From: JAKVAV01 sp047632755
GTDB lineage: Bacteria > Bacteroidota > Bacteroidia > Flavobacteriales_D > Cryomorphaceae
Direction of reading: 5' to 3'
Length of the DNA stretch: 64,000 bases
NCBI GenBank assembly: GCA_047632755.1
Contig: JBLIDT010000009.1
Location: 52,152 to 116,151, forward strand
Each line of letters opens with the position of its first letter. The stretch's first letter is position 1. Position numbers and translations under genes: made by a program. The notes under the pieces were generated by a model, which saw only the letters and a list, made by a program, of their open reading frames with translations, had not been told where the DNA came from and did no database searches. Below are positions 1-8,603 of this stretch, in pieces.

Positions 1-336
1 GAACAAAGGATGGGGTGATGTAGTATAGTTTAGCCCATACATCTCTGCCACCCTTGGCACTGAAGCTAAAACGATCTCTTCCTTTGGATGAATCATAGGT
101 TTGAGACCATAGGTTCGATGAACGAATTCGTTGCCAAAAACATGATCAATGTGGCAATGAGTATTCAACAGAATAGTCGGGTTAAGACCTTTCTCATCAA
201 TGGTTTTTCGCAGAATATCTTCCTCACTTTTTTCATAGCAGCCTGGATCAATTATTGCGCACTGCCCGTCTTTGGTAAACAACAGGTAGGTGTTTTCTTG
301 AAACGGACCAAATGTGAATTTATGAACTTGAAGCAT
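1..336 (-). CDS. Metallo-beta-lactamase-fold hydrolase, partial (C-terminus beyond the window)
   Basis: Reading the minus strand from an ATG at 336 gives 112 codons without a stop, running off the left edge. It begins MLQVHKFTFGPFQENTYLLF, then AIIDPGCYEKSEED, then LNTHCHIDHVFGN. The HxHxDH zinc motif (THCHIDH, about residues 62-68) and the N-terminal GPFQENTYL strand are typical of glyoxalase-II-like MBL hydrolases. In Bacteroidota such proteins are usually about 210 aa, so roughly half is missing. Family function is hydrolysis of thioesters or related substrates at a dinuclear metal site; the substrate here is unknown. It is divergent from the gene at 449, leaving 112 bp between them. A plus-strand open frame over 88-396 is only its shadow. 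Confidence 0.88.
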   Translation of the reverse strand, partial: MLQVHKFTFGPFQENTYLLFTKDGQCAIIDPGCYEKSEEDILRKTIDEKGLNPTILLNTHCHIDHVFGNEFVHRTYGLKPMIHPKEEIVLASVPRVAEMYGLNYTTSPHPLF

Positions 337-448
337 GAATCGATGTTTACGTGCGAATGTAGGGAATTCGTGTTGTTGGCTGTTTTAAATGGGTAGTGAT
401 ATTTGCTATTCCAAAGAAAAAATTCACCCGCGGTTTTAGTTATCTTTA

Positions 449-3400
449 ATGCCTCTAATGCAAATTTCTACCCGTCATCTGATTCTTCTTGTTTCGTCGC
501 TCTTGTGGGCACTTAGCACTAATGGTCAGTTTTATCAAGGGTCTTACCAGGAATTTGGAAAAAACAGAGTTCAGTACAAAGATTTTTTGTGGCAACAATT
601 CCGCTTCCAAGAGTTTGATACTTATTTCTACGAAGGAGGTCAAGAGCTTGCGGAATTTACGAGTAGGGTAGCTTCTAAAAATATCCACTCACTGGAAGAA
701 GTGTTTGATTATCCAGTGCGAGATAAGATCCAATTCATTGTATACAACTCTCATTCTGACTTCAAAATGAGTAACGTTGGAATCAACGGAGACGATGAGG
801 GGAATATTGGTGGAACCACGCAGATTGTTGGCTCCAAAGTCTTTATTTATTTCGAAGGGGACTACATCAAATTTGAGCAGAACCTGCGAAAAGGTATTGC
901 GCGAGTGTTGATCAACAAGAGACTATACGGGGGTAATTGGCGCGATGTAATTAAATCATCGACCTTGTTGAACTTGCCAGATTGGTACATCGAAGGATTG
1001 ATTCTTTACGCTTCTCAAGCCGTTGATGATGACGCCCAAAACATCATCAGAAACGATGTCATGACGGGAGCATATGAGAAGCTCAACCGACTGGAGGGCA
1101 GAAATGCAGCTTTTGCTGGTTATGCTCTATGGTCATACATAGCTAGGACCTACGGCGAAAATATTATCCCCAACATTTTGTATATGAGTGGCGTGAGCAG
1201 GAATGTAGAGAGTGGATTCCTCTTCGTTTTGGGCAAATCTCTTGATACGATTACAAAAGAATTTATCGCTTACTACAGAGGTGAATACGGTTCCATGTCC
1301 ATGGATAAAACAGCTATATCATTGGACAAACTTGATATAAAGACAAAGGGCGACCGTGTTTTGACCACCTTCAAAATCAGCCCAGACGGCAGGCATGCGA
1401 TTTATGTCGATAACATATTGGGCCAATACCGACTTTACCTTTACGATGTCCTTAGCGGAAAGAGAAAAAAAATCTTGAAAGCGGAGCACAAGCTGCTTCG
1501 AATCCCTGATTTTAGTTTCCCCGTAATTGCGTGGCATCCTTCTTCAGGAGCCTTCACCTACGCAAAGGAGTGGAGAGGGAAATTGATGCTTTGCACTTAC
1601 AACCTTGACGATGGGAAAACGACCGAAAGGGAGGTTTTTACTTTGGATGAAATCCTCTCAATGAAGTACAGCCCCAACGGACAGCAGCTCGTTCTCTCGG
1701 CTGTGGATAATGGTCAGACAGATATTTATCTCTACTACAACATTGGCAATAGGCAAGAAAGATTGACCGATGATGTCTTTGGAGATTTTGACCCTAGTTT
1801 CTCGAAAGATGGAAACAGAATTGTTTTCACTTCAAATCGACCAGACGATACCCTCAGAACAAAGCCTGAGCCTATAGTATTAGGTCAGAACAGAGATGTT
1901 TTTGCCTATGATCTTAAATCGAGATCACCCTATTTAGAGCGGATAACAGATACTCCTGATTTGATCGAAAAAGATCCGTATCAATATGAAGGGAGACAGT
2001 ATACTTTTCTGGCCGATTATAAAGGAACCACGAATAGGTATGTCGCCGTTTACGATAGTGCGATCAGTCGGATTGATACAACGATTCACTATCGATTCTT
2101 TACAGTGGCAGAACCCCTCACCAATTACAATTCTGACCTCCTTGACTACACCGTCCACCCGAATACCGGAGAGTTCAGTGTACTTACCTATGCGGACAAT
2201 GACTATCAGTTCTATCACGGGAATACCTCAAACGATGGCGCAGCTACTAGGGTCGCAACCGAAGAAGGTGAAGGCGGTCTTAGTGAAGAGCCTATAACAA
2301 ATAGGCCCATTAGGAGAGAATCACTTGAAGAGGCGGAATTGACTTTTCTCCCCGATAAAGAAGAGGAACATTCAGATCAAGAAATTAATATCAATAATTA
2401 TAAATTCGAAGGGGAGCCCGATTATACTTACGAGCGTGAGACCATCACCCTCATGGAAGTGCCTTCTGATAATGAGGGGTATAGGCCTTCCGAACAAGGT
2501 TATACGGTCTTAGACACTTTGCCTCTTCCAGGGGCAAGAAATTACAATGTCAACTTCACTACTGATAAAATTTTAGCGCAGCTCGACAACACCTTTATGG
2601 GTGAGTTCTATCAGCCCTTGTCAGGTCCAGATGGCTTGAACCCTGGTTTGGGTGGTTTGGTTAAATTGGGGGTTAGTGACTTATTTGAAGACTATAAAAT
2701 TGTTGGTGGTTTTGGCTTAGCTGGAAGCTTTGACAACAATACCTTCATGGTGATGGCTGAAGACTTGACACGGAGAACGGATAGACGAATTCAACTTTTC
2801 AGACAGCAAAGCAGGTTTTCTCCCAATGGTTTTAACCTTGCTGAAAATGTGACTTATCAAGCGGCTTACAGGTTGAGTTATCCTTTAAATGAAGTTTTCA
2901 GCATTCGTGGCTCAGGGATGTACCGATTCGATGAGTTGATTCTTCTCGCTACCGATCAGTTCAATGCCCCTACGCCGAATGAAATTTCAAACTATGCAGG
3001 AGTAAAAGGTGAATTGGTCTTTGACAATACGCTACCCATGGGTTTGAATTTGCGCCGTGGAATGAGATGGAAAGTATGGGGTGAATACTATATGGACCCA
3101 ACCAATACCGATAGAACTTTCATGACCGTTGGTTTGGATTGGAGAAACTACTACCGAATCCACCGCAATTTGATCCTGGCGAGCCGTGTGGGATGGAGCG
3201 CTTCCTTTGGGGCTGAGCGGTTGGCGTTCTTCCTCGGCTCGGTAGATAACGCTATGAACCCTCGCGAGGACAATTCGCTTCCTTTGGATCCAGAACAGAA
3301 TTACCAATTTCAAACGCGAGGTGCACCCATGCGTGGTTTCTTTGCCAATGCAAGAAATGGAAACAGCTTTGCGGTGATAAACAACGAGCTGAGATGGCCC

Positions 3401-3721
3401 GTTTTTAGCTACTTTTTCCAAAAGCCTTTGAAGAGTGATTTTTTAGAAAACTTTCAGGTCTTGGGCTTTTTCGACGTGGGTTCAGCTTGGACAGGTCCAA
3501 CGCCATATTCTGAAGAAAATAGCTTCAACAGTACTATTCTTCAATCTGGAAATGTGACCATCGAAATTGAGAACAACCGCGACCCAGTGATTTATGGATA
3601 TGGTTTTGGCCTCCGAAGTAAATTATTGGGGTATTTCATCAGAACAGATTGGGCTTGGGGAGTGGATGACGGCATTACCCTCGACCGCGTATTTTACATA
3701 TCTTTAGCCATGGACTTCTAG
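449..3721 (+). CDS. TolB-like beta-propeller / Omp85-type barrel fusion protein
   Basis: 1090-aa exported protein. Residues about 1-27 form a signal peptide ending near STNGQ; a second ATG at 458 is an equally good start. Residues about 60-290 resemble the gluzincin-like peptidase-MA region, with LPDWYIEGLILYASQ matching the glutamate-bearing helix, but the usual HExxH helix reads LRKGIARVLI, so no catalytic site is visible. Residues about 300-560 carry WD40/PD40-like strands (FKISPDGRHAIYVD, YSPNGQQLVLSA, FSKDGNRIVFTSNRPDD), as in TolB propellers. The last roughly 370 residues end in an outer-membrane barrel with FQVLGFFDVGSAW, typical of the bacterial surface antigen (Omp85/TamA) family. 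An acidic linker lies near residues 630-690. Role is inferred as an outer-membrane assembly or transport protein; no substrate can be named. Confidence 0.82.
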   Translation: MPLMQISTRHLILLVSSLLWALSTNGQFYQGSYQEFGKNRVQYKDFLWQQFRFQEFDTYFYEGGQELAEFTSRVASKNIHSLEEVFDYPVRDKIQFIVYNSHSDFKMSNVGINGDDEGNIGGTTQIVGSKVFIYFEGDYIKFEQNLRKGIARVLINKRLYGGNWRDVIKSSTLLNLPDWYIEGLILYASQAVDDDAQNIIRNDVMTGAYEKLNRLEGRNAAFAGYALWSYIARTYGENIIPNILYMSGVSRNVESGFLFVLGKSLDTITKEFIAYYRGEYGSMSMDKTAISLDKLDIKTKGDRVLTTFKISPDGRHAIYVDNILGQYRLYLYDVLSGKRKKILKAEHKLLRIPDFSFPVIAWHPSSGAFTYAKEWRGKLMLCTYNLDDGKTTEREVFTLDEILSMKYSPNGQQLVLSAVDNGQTDIYLYYNIGNRQERLTDDVFGDFDPSFSKDGNRIVFTSNRPDDTLRTKPEPIVLGQNRDVFAYDLKSRSPYLERITDTPDLIEKDPYQYEGRQYTFLADYKGTTNRYVAVYDSAISRIDTTIHYRFFTVAEPLTNYNSDLLDYTVHPNTGEFSVLTYADNDYQFYHGNTSNDGAATRVATEEGEGGLSEEPITNRPIRRESLEEAELTFLPDKEEEHSDQEININNYKFEGEPDYTYERETITLMEVPSDNEGYRPSEQGYTVLDTLPLPGARNYNVNFTTDKILAQLDNTFMGEFYQPLSGPDGLNPGLGGLVKLGVSDLFEDYKIVGGFGLAGSFDNNTFMVMAEDLTRRTDRRIQLFRQQSRFSPNGFNLAENVTYQAAYRLSYPLNEVFSIRGSGMYRFDELILLATDQFNAPTPNEISNYAGVKGELVFDNTLPMGLNLRRGMRWKVWGEYYMDPTNTDRTFMTVGLDWRNYYRIHRNLILASRVGWSASFGAERLAFFLGSVDNAMNPREDNSLPLDPEQNYQFQTRGAPMRGFFANARNGNSFAVINNELRWPVFSYFFQKPLKSDFLENFQVLGFFDVGSAWTGPTPYSEENSFNSTILQSGNVTIEIENNRDPVIYGYGFGLRSKLLGYFIRTDWAWGVDDGITLDRVFYISLAMDF

Positions 3722-3738
3722 GCCACTGATCTGCCTGA

Positions 3739-4953
3739 ATGTCTTTCAAAAAAGTTCCAAACATGATCCTTCTTGACGACTTAGCTTCATCGGCAGATGC
3801 TGCCTTGGAAGACCTTATTGAGATTCGTAGACACCTACATGCCAACCCGGAACTTTCGTTCCATGAAGAAAAAACGGCGGCATACGTTTCCAATAGATTA
3901 ACAGAGCTTGGTATTCCGCATAAGTCGGGCATCGGTGGTCACGGAATTGTCGCTGACATTGTAGGAGAGATGGACGGTAAAGTGGTAGCCATAAGAGGCG
4001 ATATGGACGCTTTGCCAATCACAGAATTAAATGAAGTTTCTTACGCTTCCAGAAACAAAGGAATCATGCACGCTTGCGGACACGATGTCCACACCACGTG
4101 TATTCTTGGCGCCGCAAGACTATTGCAAGAAAGAAAGTCATCACTGCAAGGAACGGTCAGATTAATTTTCCAACCAGCAGAAGAACGAATTCCTGGAGGT
4201 GCGTCCTTAATGATTAAGGATGGAGCATTGAAAAATCCAGACGTGCAACTCATTTTTGGCCAGCATGTTTACCCTGATATGGAAGTGGGAAATGTAGGTT
4301 TTAGGCCAGGTATGTACATGGCCTCCGCCGATGAGATTTACATCACTATTAAGGGCAAAGGCGGTCATGCAGGGCTACCGCATAAATGCATAGACACCAT
4401 TCTAATGGCCTCACAAGTCGTAACGTCTATTCAGCAGCTTGTTAGCAGAAGAGCCAATGCGAGCACACCCACTGTCGTGTCTATCGGAAAATTCATAGGG
4501 AATGGCGCCACCAATGTGATACCCGATGAGGTAAAGCTGGAGGGGACGATTCGAACGATGAATGAAAAATGGAGATATGAATTGCATGATTTGCTCAAAG
4601 ACCTCGTTTCAGGAATTTGCAAGTCAATGGGTGGTTCAGCTGAAATTGAAGTTAGAAATGGATATCCCGCTTTGATCAATGACAATGACCTTACCGCTTG
4701 GGCAAAACAAAAAGCCATTGAGTTACTTGGAGAAGAGAATGTGCACGATCTCGATTTGAGAATGACCGCAGAAGATTTTTCTTATTTCGCCCAAGAGATT
4801 CCTGCTTGTTTTTACCGGTTGGGAACTTCTAATGCCAGCAAAGGACTGGGTGCTCCGCTTCACACGGGGAAATTCGATATAGACGAAGATGCCCTGCGGA
4901 TAGGTTCATCGCTTATGGCTACGCTTGCCGCGAAGGCTTTGGAAGAAAGGTAG
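3739..4953 (+). CDS. M20-family amidohydrolase
   Basis: 404-aa cytosolic metallo-amidohydrolase of the M20D type (N-acetyl-diaminopimelate deacetylase / hippurate hydrolase / IAA-amino-acid hydrolase group). Metal-site motifs are visible: RGDMDALPITE (residues 86-96), MHACGHDVHTT (110-120) and the QPAEE glutamates near 150. The dimerisation domain follows (GKGGHAGLPHK, about 205-215) and HTGKF near 375 supplies the final histidine. Members hydrolyse N-acyl amino acids; the substrate is not predictable. It starts 17 bp after the preceding stop, suggesting co-transcription, and a hairpin terminator follows at 4961. An alternative start is the ATG at 3763 (MILLDDLASS), which would remove eight residues that look non-essential. 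Confidence 0.9.
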   Translation: MSFKKVPNMILLDDLASSADAALEDLIEIRRHLHANPELSFHEEKTAAYVSNRLTELGIPHKSGIGGHGIVADIVGEMDGKVVAIRGDMDALPITELNEVSYASRNKGIMHACGHDVHTTCILGAARLLQERKSSLQGTVRLIFQPAEERIPGGASLMIKDGALKNPDVQLIFGQHVYPDMEVGNVGFRPGMYMASADEIYITIKGKGGHAGLPHKCIDTILMASQVVTSIQQLVSRRANASTPTVVSIGKFIGNGATNVIPDEVKLEGTIRTMNEKWRYELHDLLKDLVSGICKSMGGSAEIEVRNGYPALINDNDLTAWAKQKAIELLGEENVHDLDLRMTAEDFSYFAQEIPACFYRLGTSNASKGLGAPLHTGKFDIDEDALRIGSSLMATLAAKALEER

Positions 4954-4960
4954 GCAGCGA

Positions 4961-4985
4961 AACATCCTTCCTTAAGGATGTTTTT
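4961..4985 (+). terminator. Rho-independent terminator after the M20 gene
   Basis: AACATCCTT (4961-4969), a CCTT loop and AAGGATGTT (4974-4982) form a perfect 9-bp stem followed by T residues, 8 bp after the stop codon. Confidence 0.85.
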
Positions 4986-5079
4986 CAATTTCCAAGCGAG
5001 AATTATTTGATAAGACAAATAATTCCAAAATAGCTTTCAGAGAACTAAGGACTATTTATTAGAGTCTAGCTACCATAAA

Positions 5080-7257
5080 CTAGTTCGCTACTTCGCTCAT
5101 GAATTTAATCCGTATCAAGCGAAGCTGCTCTTCGGTATAATCGCCATCAAACTCGTCGTATGCCGCTCCGATGTTGTCCGATTCGGCTTCCAAGAAATAG
5201 TCGTAAACCTCCTGCTGCTCCTCTTCATCAAACATATCGTTCAGGTAGTAATCAATATTGATTTTTGTTCCTGAACCTACGATCGCTTCAATTTCGTCGA
5301 TCACGTCGTTCATTTCTTTTCCCTTGGCTCTCGCGATGTCCTCGAGAGGTAGTTTGCGGTCAATGTTTTGGATGATGTGCACTTTCAGCCCCGACTTGTT
5401 GACGATCGACTTCACGACCAAATCTTGAGCTCTGTCTATCTCATTTTCATCAACATAACGTTTGATGAGGTCTAAGAATGGAGCCCCGAATTTGCGAGCT
5501 TTCCCTGCACCTACACCTACTATATTGGTAAGTTCTTCGGTGGTGATGGGATATTGACCCGCCATTTCCTGCAAAGAGGGTTCTTGAAAAAGCACATATT
5601 CGGGCAGCTCTTTTTTCTTGCTAATCTCTTTTCTAAGAGAGATCAACATTTTGTAAAGTCTGTCGTCCATGGCACCTTTTCCGCCGCCATCTGAAACATC
5701 ATCCACACCGCTGTAGTCATTTTCCTTAATCAGCTCAATGGAATACGGCTTCTTGATAAAATCTTCACCTTTCTCGGTGAGTTTCAGAATTCCGTAAGTC
5801 TCTATTTCCTTCGATAGCAGACTTCGAATAGTGGATTGTCTGATGACAGCATTCCAGAATTTCTCATCTTGGTCTTGTCCAGTACCGAAACACTCAAGTC
5901 CATCGTCCTTGTATGTTTTTACCTCTACCGTTTCATTTCCCACCATAATATTGATGAGATGGCTGGCCTTATGGCGCTGTTTTGATTCTCTGACGCATTC
6001 CAATAGTTGTTTGATCTGATCTTTTCCCTCAAAGCGTTCTTTTGGATGGCGACAGTTATCGCACATTTCCTCGCATCCATCAGAATCAAACTCTTCACCG
6101 AAGTAGTGAAGCACGAATTTTCTACGACAGAGACTAGTTTCGGAATAGGAGACAATTTCTTGCAAAAGCTGTTTCCCGATTTCCATCTCTGAAACGTGTT
6201 TCCCCTGGAGAAACTTCTCCAGTTTTTCAATATCCTTATAGCTATAAAAAGCTAGACAATGACCTTCGCCACCATCACGACCAGCGCGTCCTGTCTCTTG
6301 GTAATAACTCTCGATGCTCTTCGGAATATCGTGATGAATAACGAAACGCACATCGGGTTTGTCAATACCCATCCCAAAGGCGATGGTTGCTACAATCACA
6401 TCGGCATTGCCATTTAGAAAGGAATCTTGGTGCCTGGATCGCATGCCTGCATCCATACCCGCATGATAGGGAAGGGCGTTGATGCCGTTCACTTTTAAGG
6501 ATTCAGCAACTTCCTCAACTTTTTTTCGGCTTAGGCAGTACACAATTCCGGACTTTCCAGGTCTGGATTTCACAAACTTGATGATTTCTCGAACGACGTC
6601 CTTTTTGGGTCGTACCTCATAGTACAGGTTCGGCCTGTTGAAAGAATCTAAGAAGACCTTTGTATCAATCATCCCAAGATTCTTCTGAATATCTTGCTGT
6701 ACTTTCGGTGTGGCAGTGGCCGTAAGTGCAATAATCGGAACGTCGGTAATTTCTTCAATGATCGCCCTTAACCTTCTGTATTCTGGACGAAAGTCGTGGC
6801 CCCATTCTGAAATGCAATGGGCCTCATCAATGGCAAAGAAGGAGACATTAGCCCCTTGCAAGAACTCAATGTAGTCGGCCTTGGTCAAACTTTCAGGAGC
6901 CATGTAGAGGAGCTTAGTGGCACCGCTCATTACATCTTCCTTCACTTTCAGAATATCTGATTTGTTCAAAGATGAATTCAAAAAGTGAGCAATGCCCTCA
7001 TTCTCGCTTGTACCACGAATGGCATCTACCTGATTCTTCATTAGGGCTATTAGAGGTGAGACGACAATGGCTGTTCCTTCTTTCATCAATGCTGGGAGCT
7101 GATAGCAAAGCGATTTGCCTCCGCCCGTCGGCATGATGACGAAGGTGTGATTACCATTTAATACGTTCTCGATGATTTTTTCTTGTTGCCCTTTGAAAGA
7201 CGAGAATCCAAAATATTTGGTCAACGCCTCTTTCGGCGAAATTAATTCTGATAACAT
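5080..7257 (-). CDS. recQ: ATP-dependent DNA helicase RecQ
   Basis: 725-aa superfamily-2 3'-5' DNA helicase acting in recombination and fork repair. Walker A TGGGKS is at residues 44-49, DEAH at 144-147, motif III TATAT at about 183-187, and motif VI QETGRAGRDG near 321. The RQC zinc-binding cysteines follow (CRRKF...DGCEEMCDNC, about 379-402), then an HRDC domain (LISLRKEISKK...NIVGVGAGKARKFG, about 535-600). A further roughly 110 acidic residues extend beyond HRDC, a longer tail than in E. coli RecQ (about 610 aa). It stands alone on the minus strand, convergent with the M20 gene and divergent from tatC. Confidence 0.97.
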   Translation of the reverse strand: MLSELISPKEALTKYFGFSSFKGQQEKIIENVLNGNHTFVIMPTGGGKSLCYQLPALMKEGTAIVVSPLIALMKNQVDAIRGTSENEGIAHFLNSSLNKSDILKVKEDVMSGATKLLYMAPESLTKADYIEFLQGANVSFFAIDEAHCISEWGHDFRPEYRRLRAIIEEITDVPIIALTATATPKVQQDIQKNLGMIDTKVFLDSFNRPNLYYEVRPKKDVVREIIKFVKSRPGKSGIVYCLSRKKVEEVAESLKVNGINALPYHAGMDAGMRSRHQDSFLNGNADVIVATIAFGMGIDKPDVRFVIHHDIPKSIESYYQETGRAGRDGGEGHCLAFYSYKDIEKLEKFLQGKHVSEMEIGKQLLQEIVSYSETSLCRRKFVLHYFGEEFDSDGCEEMCDNCRHPKERFEGKDQIKQLLECVRESKQRHKASHLINIMVGNETVEVKTYKDDGLECFGTGQDQDEKFWNAVIRQSTIRSLLSKEIETYGILKLTEKGEDFIKKPYSIELIKENDYSGVDDVSDGGGKGAMDDRLYKMLISLRKEISKKKELPEYVLFQEPSLQEMAGQYPITTEELTNIVGVGAGKARKFGAPFLDLIKRYVDENEIDRAQDLVVKSIVNKSGLKVHIIQNIDRKLPLEDIARAKGKEMNDVIDEIEAIVGSGTKINIDYYLNDMFDEEEQQEVYDYFLEAESDNIGAAYDEFDGDYTEEQLRLIRIKFMSEVAN

Positions 7258-7737
7258 TTCCAGATCTTCAGTTTACCCTTGAGTACTTCTTTCCGCACTT
7301 GTATGTTACAGGGATGTTTATGGATTTTCAATTTACGATAATCGTTCTAATTAGCAACCCCTTGAAGTATAATTTTTTGATGAACATTTCAGCACTTGAA
7401 AAAGAACTGTTCAATCCAGCTTCGAGAGACTAAAGCTACGAAAAAAGGCATACGCAGGAAGTGAAGTATATGAGCCTAAATTCTTTTATTATTGGGGATT
7501 GAGACCGCTTGTAAATAGTGAGTTTCGTAAAATATAAACCTCATTGTGGGCTATTTAAAGTTATTTCTAGGAAGTAAACCGCTCTTTAGAAGTTGGATGC
7601 TCAAAGGCTCTCTCACAAAATCAGATATCCTGAGTTGACTTAAGCTTGATATAACTCGCTATATCTGAGTAAAGACAGCCGGGTCATTGAATTTTATGAA
7701 AATCTGAATTTCCAAATAATAATCGAATTCAGGTGAT
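7258..7737. other. AT-rich intergenic gap between recQ and tatC
   Basis: About 480 bp with no convincing gene. It contains a GATATA/TATATC inverted repeat at 7648-7665 with a 6-nt spacer. A Met-less open frame ending at TAA 7535-7537 on the plus strand (about 45 codons, including FFYYWGLRPLVN) could be the tail of a decayed gene, but nothing in it is recognised. Confidence 0.5.
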
Positions 7738-7745
7738 TAGCTTTG
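7738..7745 (+). promoter_or_regulatory. Bacteroidota -7 element upstream of tatC
   Basis: TAGCTTTG matches the TAnnTTTG consensus and lies 28 nt before the tatC ATG. No clear TTG is found at the -33 spacing, so this is a partial match. Confidence 0.5.
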
Positions 7746-7773
7746 CATTTTAGGTAAAAACTCAATAGAAGGG

Positions 7774-8586
7774 ATGGCTGACCCCAATCAAATGACATTT
7801 CTGCAGCACCTCGAAGAGCTGAGGTGGCGACTTATAAAAGCGTTTGTAGCCATTTTTGCATTTGGCACAATTGCCTTTGTGTTCAAAAGTTTTGTGTTTG
7901 ATGTATTGATTTTCGCACCCAAAAGTCCCGACTTTATCACGTATCGCTTCTTTTGTTACATGTCCAATTTGATTGGTTTGGACGATAGCCTCTGCCTTGC
8001 TTCCTCCTTTGAATTGCAGAATATCACGATGAGCGGGCAATTTACCTCCCACATTTTGGTCTCCATGGTGCTGGGCTTCATCGTTGCTTTTCCCTACGTT
8101 TTCTTTCAAGTTTGGGCTTTTATAATGCCTGGCCTTAGCGGAAACGAAAAATCTACAGCAAGAGGAGCGGTTGTCGCTACTTCGCTTCTGTTTCTGCTCG
8201 GTGTAAGTTTTGGCTATTTTCTCATTTCCCCTCTTTCAGTGCAATTTTTAGGCGGATATACCGTAAGCGATCAGGTGGATAATATTATAGCCCTAAACTC
8301 ATTTATAACTACGGTTACCATGACCACTCTTTCAGGTGGGCTAGTATTCCAGTTGCCTGTGGTGATTTTCTTTTTGGCCAAGCTCGGACTAGTTACTCCC
8401 GAGAGCCTCAAAAAATACCGCAAACACGCTTTCGTGGGAGTTCTAGTGTTGAGCGCAATTATCACTCCGCCAGACGTTACGAGTCAGATATTGGTAACTT
8501 TACCTTTGATGGTTCTTTACGAATTAAGTATCCATATAGCCAGAATTGTCGTTAGAAAAAATAAGAAGGAGTCGGTTGCTTCCTGA
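7774..8586 (+). CDS. tatC: Sec-independent (twin-arginine) translocase subunit TatC
   Basis: 270-aa inner-membrane protein, receptor core of the Tat system that exports folded proteins carrying a twin-arginine signal. The N-terminal cytoplasmic signature MTFLQHLEELRWRLIKA (residues 7-23) is the TatC family hallmark. Six hydrophobic helices follow, including the FPYVFFQVWAFIMPGLSGNEK loop and the SAIITPPDVTSQ segment near 227. A 60-residue first periplasmic loop with two cysteines (FFCYMSN, DSLCLAS) is typical of flavobacterial versions. tatA/B are not in the window. lptB lies two genes downstream. Confidence 0.96.
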   Translation: MADPNQMTFLQHLEELRWRLIKAFVAIFAFGTIAFVFKSFVFDVLIFAPKSPDFITYRFFCYMSNLIGLDDSLCLASSFELQNITMSGQFTSHILVSMVLGFIVAFPYVFFQVWAFIMPGLSGNEKSTARGAVVATSLLFLLGVSFGYFLISPLSVQFLGGYTVSDQVDNIIALNSFITTVTMTTLSGGLVFQLPVVIFFLAKLGLVTPESLKKYRKHAFVGVLVLSAIITPPDVTSQILVTLPLMVLYELSIHIARIVVRKNKKESVAS

Positions 8587-8603
8587 TCAATCGTCCTTTT
8601 GTT

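Noticed and set aside
88..396. Open frame of 102 codons on the plus strand
   Set aside because: Shadow of the MBL-fold hydrolase on the minus strand, which has clear metal motifs in its frame.
441..448. TATCTTTA next to the ATG at 449
   Set aside because: Last base differs from the consensus, no -33 element, and it abuts the start codon.
7397..7537. Met-less open frame containing FFYYWGLRPLVN
   Set aside because: No start codon, no promoter and no recognised family; could be a decayed gene tail, but not enough to call.
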